Source: Methylobacterium sp. BTF04 (GTDB lineage: Bacteria; Pseudomonadota; Alphaproteobacteria; Rhizobiales; Beijerinckiaceae). Taken from it: a DNA stretch of 64,000 nt. Of this stretch, positions 58,529 through 64,000 are shown in pieces. How positions within the stretch are numbered: the first letter of the stretch is position 1; each line of letters begins with the position of its first letter. The notes under the pieces are model-generated. The model made no database searches and was not told the origin of the DNA. It was given only the letters and a program-made list of their open reading frames with translations. The translations under genes and the position numbers were made by a program. The stretch is taken from contig NZ_JAAHTB010000021.1 in NCBI RefSeq assembly GCF_010692745.1, positions 1 to 64,000 on the forward strand, written 5' to 3'.

Positions 58529-59961
58529 GCCGTCCTGCCCCGGTGAACCCGAGCGGCCGTCCCATTCCCCCGAGCCCGCGCGCGCACGGCCCGGACCACA
58601 GCGCGAAAAAGCCCGCCGGGCCGTTCCATCTCGGCTCGCTGCAGCGGCGCCTCCTGGTCGCCGCCGGCGTCTTCGTCACGATGGCCCTCGTGGTGGCGGG
58701 CCTCGGCATCGGCCTGATCCTGCACCGCTTCGTCCGCGGGCAGGTCGACAGCCGCCTCGACAGCCAACTCGTCGCCATCGCCGCAAGTCTCCGGCGCGGG
58801 CCGGGCGGAGTGTCGGTGGGGCGCAACCTCGACGGGCCGCCCTTCGACCGCGAGCGGGCCGGCTGGTACTGGCAGGTCCGACAGGGTGCCGAGGCCGTGC
58901 GCTCCGGCTCGCTGGAGGGGCGCGATCTGGCGCTGCCCGCCCTCCCGCATCCGGGCCGGGACGACGACGCTCCAAGGCCCGCCGACGGCACCGGCCCGTG
59001 GGGCCAGCCGCTGATCCTGCGCATCCTCGTCCTGCCGCCGGAGGGGGTGGCCGGCCCGGCGATCCTCGTCGCCTCTGCCCCGGCTTCCGCCCTGAACGGT
59101 CCGTTGCGCGAGGCGGCCGGCGTGCTGGCCCTGGTGCTCGGCCTCCTCGGCCTGTGCCTGATGGCCGGAACCTTCGCGCAGGTTCGCCTCGGCCTGAAGC
59201 CCCTGGACCGGTTGCGCCGGGACCTGACCGACATCCGCGCCGGGCGCCGCACCCGGGTGCCGGGCAAGCAGCCGGCGGAAATCCGGCCGCTGGTGACGGA
59301 GGTGAACGCTCTCCTCGACCAGAACGCGGCCAACCTCGAACGGGCCCGCAATCATGTGGCCAACCTCGCCCACGGGCTGAAGACCCCGCTCGCGACCCTG
59401 ACGCTGGCGCTCTCGGATTCGCACCGCGACCCCGACGGGGTCCTGTCCGGCCTCGTCTCCGCCATGGACCGGCAGGTCCGCCATCACCTGCGTCGCGCCC
59501 GTACGGCAGCCCTGGAGGGCGGCACCCGCGAGCGCACCGCGATCACCGGCCATGTCGCCGACCTGCGCACCACCTTCCTGCGGCTCTATGCCGAAAAATC
59601 CCTCGCCATCGACGTGGCGATTCCCGCGGACCTCGCGGTGGCCTGCGACGGACAGGACATCGACGAGATGCTCGGCAACCTCGTCGACAATGCCTGCCAA
59701 TGGGGCCGGACCCGTGTCCGCGTCTCGGGCGTGGTCACGGATGAGGGCGCCATCGTCACGGTGGAGGATGATGGCCCCGGCCTCGACGATGCGGCCGCCG
59801 CGCAGGCGATCCGGCGCGGCCGGCGCCTCGATGAGACCGTACCGGGCAACGGCTTCGGCCTCTCGATCACCACGGAACTCGCCGAACTCTATGGCGGGAC
59901 GCTCCGGCTCGACCGCTCCCCGTTGGGCGGCCTGCGGGCCGGGCTCGTGCTGCCGGTGTGA
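58525..59961 (+). CDS. PhoQ-like sensor histidine kinase
   Basis: This 478-residue kinase has two transmembrane helices (about 43-70 and 195-222) flanking a periplasmic sensor of about 120 residues that contains PGGVSVGRNLDGPPF. A HAMP-like segment (LGLKPLDRLRRDLTDIRAGRR) precedes the H-box NLAHGLKTPLATLTL. Its HGLKTPL sequence is typical of the PhoQ/PmrB-like group. HATPase motifs are NLVDNACQWG, EDDGPG and GNGFGLSI. It starts with GTG overlapping the regulator's stop. The sensed ligand is unknown; a cation or envelope stress would match the neighbourhood. Confidence 0.93.
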   Translation: MSRPAPVNPSGRPIPPSPRAHGPDHSAKKPAGPFHLGSLQRRLLVAAGVFVTMALVVAGLGIGLILHRFVRGQVDSRLDSQLVAIAASLRRGPGGVSVGRNLDGPPFDRERAGWYWQVRQGAEAVRSGSLEGRDLALPALPHPGRDDDAPRPADGTGPWGQPLILRILVLPPEGVAGPAILVASAPASALNGPLREAAGVLALVLGLLGLCLMAGTFAQVRLGLKPLDRLRRDLTDIRAGRRTRVPGKQPAEIRPLVTEVNALLDQNAANLERARNHVANLAHGLKTPLATLTLALSDSHRDPDGVLSGLVSAMDRQVRHHLRRARTAALEGGTRERTAITGHVADLRTTFLRLYAEKSLAIDVAIPADLAVACDGQDIDEMLGNLVDNACQWGRTRVRVSGVVTDEGAIVTVEDDGPGLDDAAAAQAIRRGRRLDETVPGNGFGLSITTELAELYGGTLRLDRSPLGGLRAGLVLPV

Positions 59962-60072
59962 GCGATGCCGCTGAACCTCCCACGGCCGAACGGGCGGCTG
60001 CGACAAGGCCGCCCGGCATTGCGTGATCCTGGGCGGTTGTCCGGCTACCGGTCGGTCGATAGAACCGGCAGC

Positions 60073-60165
60073 GGAGGCGAACGGGGTCTGGTGGCCCTCC
60101 TGGTCTTCAAAACCAGTGGTACGCTCAACACGTACGGTGGGTTCGATTCCCATCCGCCTCCGCCA
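60073..60165 (+). tRNA. selC: tRNA-Sec(UCA), selenocysteine tRNA
   Basis: A 93-nt plus-strand tRNA has an extra-long acceptor region (ggaggcg/cgcctcc with the adjacent A·C), a long extra arm (tggtacgctcaacacgtacggt), discriminator G and an encoded CCA at 60163-60165. The anticodon loop cttcaaa gives TCA, which reads UGA. These are the distinguishing features of tRNA-Sec. Its 3' end lies 9 bp from the converging selB stop. Confidence 0.93.
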
Positions 60166-60174
60166 GAAACGCCC

Positions 60175-62109
60175 CTACCCTGCCGAACGGATCCGGAAGA
60201 GATCGAGCCGCTGTGGATTGACCCGGCGCAGATCCTCCCGCCGCAGCGTCACCCCGTGCCGGTCGAAGAATTCGAGGATCTGGATCGCCACCTTGCGGCC
60301 GTTCTCCACCGTGTCGCGGAATTGCGAGGCGGTGAACTCGCCCTTCGGCAGGGTCGCCGATAAAGAGGCGACGCGGTCCACCATCTCCGACGTGGTCGTG
60401 CGCAGGAAGAAGTGATCGTGCGCCACCTCGTCGACCCGGCCCAGGCGCGAGGCGCGCTTGAGCAGGTGGCGGATATCCGCCTCGGCCACCCCCATGATTT
60501 TGGCGATGTCGCGTACCCGTGGCGGGCGGAAGCGCTCGGCCCCTCCGATCAGGCTCGGAATGCGGCGCCAGCGGATTTCGTCCACCTCGGACAACGTCGC
60601 GGTATGGCCGGGCAGGCGCACCCAGGCCCCGTCGAGGACGAGATGCCCGGCCCGCGCCATCTCCTGCAGCATCGCCCGGAACACCGGCGCCGTCAGGCGC
60701 ACGTCGAGGGACAGGCGCAGGCGCTCCTGGCCGATCCCCATCAGGTCGGGATTCTCCGCGTGGAAGGCGGCGAGCCGGCCGACGAGATCGTCGCTCAAGG
60801 CGCCCCACGCCGCCGGCGCCAGGGCGATGGTCCCGTCTGGCACGGTGAGCCTGACCAGGGACAGGTCCGTGGCCAGCCGCTCGACCCGGTCGGGCGTCAA
60901 GGTCCGATCACGCCCGAAGGCGACCAGATCGAGGTGATAGGGCGGCAGGGCGAGGAGGCCGGCGAGGGCCGCCGCGGGCGTCTCCGCGGCGGCCGCGGCG
61001 AGTTGGGCAAGGCGCTCGGGCGCACGTCGCCGGCGTGACGGCGGGCGCAGATCGAGGAAGCGACCGCCGCCGAGGGTACGCTGGGCCGAGACGTCGCGCA
61101 GCACGAAGCGGTCCCCCACCGCGGCCGCGATCGGGGTGTCGAGGACGAGCTGGACCGGGCCGGTCGCGCCGGGCTCGAGCGGTCCGGCCTCCAGCACCAC
61201 GAGACGGGCGCCGACGCTGGTGGCGGCATGGTGCAGCCGCACCGGCATCCACGCGGGAATGGCCTTCTCTCCGGGCAGCAGCTTCACCTGCGCGTCGAGG
61301 CGCGCGGTGGGGGCGTGCAGGCTCGGGTCGCACACCACGTCGCCTCGGTGGATCGCATCGCGGGCGATGCCCTCGCCGGCGAGGTTCAGGGCGCAGCGAT
61401 CGCCGGCCCGGCTCCGCTCCACCGGCTGGTTCTGGGCGTGGATCGCGCGGACACGGGCGGGAACGCCCGAAGGGCTCACCATCACCCGGTCGCCGACCGC
61501 TACCGAGCCGGACAGGATCGTGCCGGTGACCACGGTGCCGGCGCCCGATAGGACGAAGGAGCGGTCGACGGCCAGCCGAAACAGGCCCTCGGCGTTGCGG
61601 TCGGCGTGGCTGCGGGCGGCGGCGAACAGCGCGTTCCGCAACGCTTCGATACCGGCGCCGGTGCGGGCCGAGACCGGAACGATGGCGATTCCCGCAAGGC
61701 CGGTGGGTGTCAGCGCGTCCCGGATCTGCGCCGAGACCGCGGCGAGCCGCTCCGGCGCGACGAGGTCGGTCTTGGTCAGCGCGACCATGCCGTTGGCGAT
61801 CCCGAGGAGATCGAGGATCGCGAGGTGCTCCAGCGTCTGCAGCATCGGCCCGTCATCGGCCGCCACCACCAGGAGCGCCCAATCGATGCTACCGGCTCCG
61901 GCGAGCATGGTGTGGACGAAGCGCTCGTGGCCCGGCACGTCGACGAAGCCGAGACGATCGCCATCCGGCACCGGCAGGTAGGCGAAGCCGAGATCGATGG
62001 AGATGCCGCGCGCCTTCTCCTCCTTGAGCCGGTCGGTATCGATTCCGGTGAGGGCCTGAACCAGGGAGGTCTTGCCGTGGTCGATATGCCCGGCGGTGCC
62101 GACGATCAT
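60175..62109 (-). CDS. selB: Selenocysteine-specific elongation factor SelB
   Basis: This is a 644-residue GTPase that carries Sec-tRNA to SECIS-containing mRNAs. G1 is GHIDHGKTSL, G2/G3 are RGISIDLGFA and DVPGHE, and G4 is TKTD. It lacks the EF-Tu tRNA-general features. The C-terminal half (about 400-640) contains four winged-helix domains with text such as VRDIAKIMGVAEADIRHLLKRA and FTASQFRDTVENGRKVAIQILEFFDRHGVTLRR, the last typical of SelB SECIS binding. The ATG at 62109 overlaps the selA stop (ATGA). The upstream frame extension is not translated. Confidence 0.96.
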   Translation of the reverse strand: MIVGTAGHIDHGKTSLVQALTGIDTDRLKEEKARGISIDLGFAYLPVPDGDRLGFVDVPGHERFVHTMLAGAGSIDWALLVVAADDGPMLQTLEHLAILDLLGIANGMVALTKTDLVAPERLAAVSAQIRDALTPTGLAGIAIVPVSARTGAGIEALRNALFAAARSHADRNAEGLFRLAVDRSFVLSGAGTVVTGTILSGSVAVGDRVMVSPSGVPARVRAIHAQNQPVERSRAGDRCALNLAGEGIARDAIHRGDVVCDPSLHAPTARLDAQVKLLPGEKAIPAWMPVRLHHAATSVGARLVVLEAGPLEPGATGPVQLVLDTPIAAAVGDRFVLRDVSAQRTLGGGRFLDLRPPSRRRRAPERLAQLAAAAAETPAAALAGLLALPPYHLDLVAFGRDRTLTPDRVERLATDLSLVRLTVPDGTIALAPAAWGALSDDLVGRLAAFHAENPDLMGIGQERLRLSLDVRLTAPVFRAMLQEMARAGHLVLDGAWVRLPGHTATLSEVDEIRWRRIPSLIGGAERFRPPRVRDIAKIMGVAEADIRHLLKRASRLGRVDEVAHDHFFLRTTTSEMVDRVASLSATLPKGEFTASQFRDTVENGRKVAIQILEFFDRHGVTLRREDLRRVNPQRLDLFRIRSAG

Positions 62110-63560
62110 CGCGCCGGGCCGATTGCGAGACCCGCCAGGTTGGCGGCGAAGTCCGCCTCGTCGTCGAGGCACCGGCAATCGAGCCAGAAGGCGTCGTCGG
62201 CGATGTGGCCGATCACCGGCACTGGCAGGGCGCGGAACGCCGCCGCGAGGTCGCCCAGCGCCTGTCCCGCGCCCTTGCGCTCCACCGGGGCCAACCGGAT
62301 GGCGGCGCTCGGCAGGGTCGACAGCGGCAGCGCGCCCGAGCCGATCTGGCTCGCGCAGGGTGCCACCTCGGCGCTGAAGCGCGGTCCGGCGGCGGCGGCC
62401 ACGGCCGGCGCCACCCGCGCGGCGATGGCGCCGATCGCGTCGGCCTTGCGGGCGAGCCAGCGCAGGGTCGGCAATCTGTCGGCGAGCCGGTCCGGATCGG
62501 CATAGAGCCGCAGGGTCGCCTCGATGGCGGCGAGGCGGATCTTGTCGACCCGCATCGCCCGTTTCATCGGGTTCTTGTTGATCCGCGCGATGAGGTCGCG
62601 CCGGCCGACGATGAAGCCGGCCTGCGGGCCGCCGAGCAGCTTGTCGCCCGAGAAGGTGACGAGGTCGGCGCCTTCGGCCACCGCCTCCGCCACTGTGGGC
62701 TCATGGGCGAGCCCCCAGGGCACCAGATCGACCAGGGTACCGGAGCCGAGATCGTTGACCAGCGGCACCCCCGTCTCGGCCCCGAGCCCGGCCAGTTCCC
62801 GCGCGCCGACCTCGGCGGTGAACCCCTGCACCCGGAAATTCGAGGTGTGGACCTTGAGGAGGAGCCCGGTCTCGGGCCCGACCGCCTCGCGATAATCGCG
62901 AAAATGCGTGCGGTTGGTGGTGCCGATCTCGCGCAGCTGGACGCCGGAGCGGGCCATGATGTCCGGCAGGCGGAAGGCGCCGCCGATCTCGATCAGCTCG
63001 CCGCGCGACACCACCGCCTCGCGCCCTTGCGCCAGGGTGTTGAGGACGATCATCAGGGCGGCGGCATTGTTGTTGACGAGGGTCGCGTCCTCCGCCCCCG
63101 TGAGCCCGGTCAGGAGATCGCGCACGAGGTCGTCGCGCTCGCCGCGCCGTCCGGTGGCGATGTCGAATTCGAGGGCGACGGCGCCGCGCATCGCCAGCGT
63201 CGCCGCCGCGATCGCCGCCTCCGCCAGTACGGCACGACCGAGATTGGTGTGCAGCACGGTGCCGGTGAGGTTGTAGACCGCGCGGACGTTGGGGCGCGCG
63301 GCGGCCTCGAGCGCAGCCAACGCCCCGGCGCCGAGATCCGCGGCGCCCGGTACGGTCCCGGCCTGGGCCCGCAGGGCGGCACGGGCCGCGTCGAGGGCCG
63401 CGCGCGCCGCCATCACCGCAGCCTGCCGGCCATGACGCTCCACCGCGAACAGGCCGGCCTCGGAGCGCAGCACCTCGTCGACGGCGGGGAGCGCGCGCAG
63501 ACGGGATAGGTCCGCGGGAGGGGGAGCAACCGCCTCAACCAGTCCGTCGCCTGCGATCAT
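62106..63560 (-). CDS. selA: L-seryl-tRNA(Sec) selenium transferase SelA
   Basis: This is a 484-residue PLP enzyme that converts Ser-tRNA(Sec) to Sec-tRNA(Sec) with selenophosphate. The PLP lysine is K307 in TFSGDKLLGGPQAG, and other motifs are VYNLTGTVLHTNLGRA and VNNNAAALMI. IGTTNRTHFRDY is also family-specific. It has the N-terminal helical tRNA-binding domain of bacterial SelA. The ATG at 63560 is preferred because alternatives further upstream lack homology. The gene is first in the selAB operon. selD is not in the window. Confidence 0.96.
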   Translation of the reverse strand: MIAGDGLVEAVAPPPADLSRLRALPAVDEVLRSEAGLFAVERHGRQAAVMAARAALDAARAALRAQAGTVPGAADLGAGALAALEAAARPNVRAVYNLTGTVLHTNLGRAVLAEAAIAAATLAMRGAVALEFDIATGRRGERDDLVRDLLTGLTGAEDATLVNNNAAALMIVLNTLAQGREAVVSRGELIEIGGAFRLPDIMARSGVQLREIGTTNRTHFRDYREAVGPETGLLLKVHTSNFRVQGFTAEVGARELAGLGAETGVPLVNDLGSGTLVDLVPWGLAHEPTVAEAVAEGADLVTFSGDKLLGGPQAGFIVGRRDLIARINKNPMKRAMRVDKIRLAAIEATLRLYADPDRLADRLPTLRWLARKADAIGAIAARVAPAVAAAAGPRFSAEVAPCASQIGSGALPLSTLPSAAIRLAPVERKGAGQALGDLAAAFRALPVPVIGHIADDAFWLDCRCLDDEADFAANLAGLAIGPAR

Positions 63561-63762
63561 TCCGGGCCTCGACCTTCCATCGGCCCCTGTCTGCGGAGGC
63601 ATCGTCCGTAGAGCTATGCCAAGGCCCATCCGAGTGGAAGGCCGCGTCCCTGTCACGATCCGCCGCGGCGACGGTCGGAACTGCGGATAGCGGCACGCCG
63701 TTCGTTGCAGAGTTCACCCGGGGCGGCGGGTTCGCCCGCTGGCTTCGCATCGAGGCGTCGAC

Positions 63763-64000
63763 ATGGTTCGTTCCAAGCTCACCACGGCCGTCCTGGCGGG
63801 GCTCATCCTGGCCGTGACCTCCGGCCCCTCCGCCTTCGCCCAGACCAAGCCGGGCGAGATCAAGGGCTCCGACGTGATGGGCGACAAATCGCGGAGTGCT
63901 ACCGATGGCTGGGTCCAGGCCCCGATCCCGCGTGAGGAATCCGCGTCCAAGGACGCCCCCAATCCCGGTGGCCATTCGACCCAGGAAAATGCCGACAGGC
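63763..64000 (+). CDS. Exported hypothetical protein (cut by the window edge)
   Basis: Seventy-nine codons are visible before the window ends. The ATG at 63763 follows gaggcgtcgac and gives MVRSKLTTAVLAGLILAVTSGPSAFAQ, a clear signal peptide. The mature start is TKPGEIKGSDVMGDKSRSATDGW, and the rest is polar and probably disordered. It is absent from the supplied frame list because it has no stop in the window. The role is unknown. Confidence 0.6.
   Translation, partial: MVRSKLTTAVLAGLILAVTSGPSAFAQTKPGEIKGSDVMGDKSRSATDGWVQAPIPREESASKDAPNPGGHSTQENADR

Overview
The window is a GC-rich chromosomal segment from an alphaproteobacterium of the order Hyphomicrobiales, most likely Methylobacterium or Methylorubrum. 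The main reasons are the gene order pcm, tolC, popZ (DUF2497), valS, the DUF6867 gene behind a liv operon, a selAB/selC locus, and a secreted four-EF-hand protein whose loop sequences and 12/13/12 loop spacing match lanmodulin of methylotrophs. The genus is an inference from gene content, since no rRNA lies in the window.

Layout. 1-1.1 kb is accessory debris: the right end of an IS21-family element, tRNA-Ser(UGA), a dead tyrosine-recombinase tail and a small orphan gene. 1.5-3.5 kb holds ornithine cyclodeaminase and arginase (arginine to ornithine to proline). 3.6-5.7 kb encodes a two-barrel outer-membrane porin fusion. 5.9-12.2 kb is a three-gene heavy-metal RND efflux operon. 12.8-14.1 kb is iron-sulfur L-serine dehydratase, followed by tRNA-Arg. 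15.2-16.3 kb has three small unknown genes. 16.7-25.2 kb is rich in signalling and membrane genes: a CheY-like regulator, an AI-2E-type permease with an extra soluble domain, DUF1761, a WYL regulator, a hybrid histidine kinase with two receivers, and a pentapeptide-repeat membrane protein. 25.3-29.7 kb contains an exonuclease/phosphatase-fold membrane protein and a cassette of an unknown protein, an FkbH-like HAD protein and an acyl carrier protein.

30-46.9 kb is mostly housekeeping: DUF1345, DUF393, enolase, QueF, KdsA, aminotransferase, aldo/keto reductase, DegP, DUF2459, ValS, PopZ, TolC and Pcm. 47-48 kb carries tRNA-Cys, tRNA-Asn, a 20-bp repeat array and an aberrant tRNA-Cys-like sequence. 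48.1-49.5 kb has small genes including a TerB-domain protein. 49.8-55.3 kb is a branched-chain amino-acid ABC operon (livH-M-G-F-DUF6867-K).

55.5-60 kb is the most intriguing stretch: a lanmodulin-like protein, two paralogous OB-like/PepSY-like proteins and a proline-rich exported protein, all on the minus strand, diverging from a PhoPQ-like two-component system. 60-63.6 kb is a complete selenocysteine-decoding locus apart from selD: tRNA-Sec, selB and selA. The right edge cuts a small exported protein.
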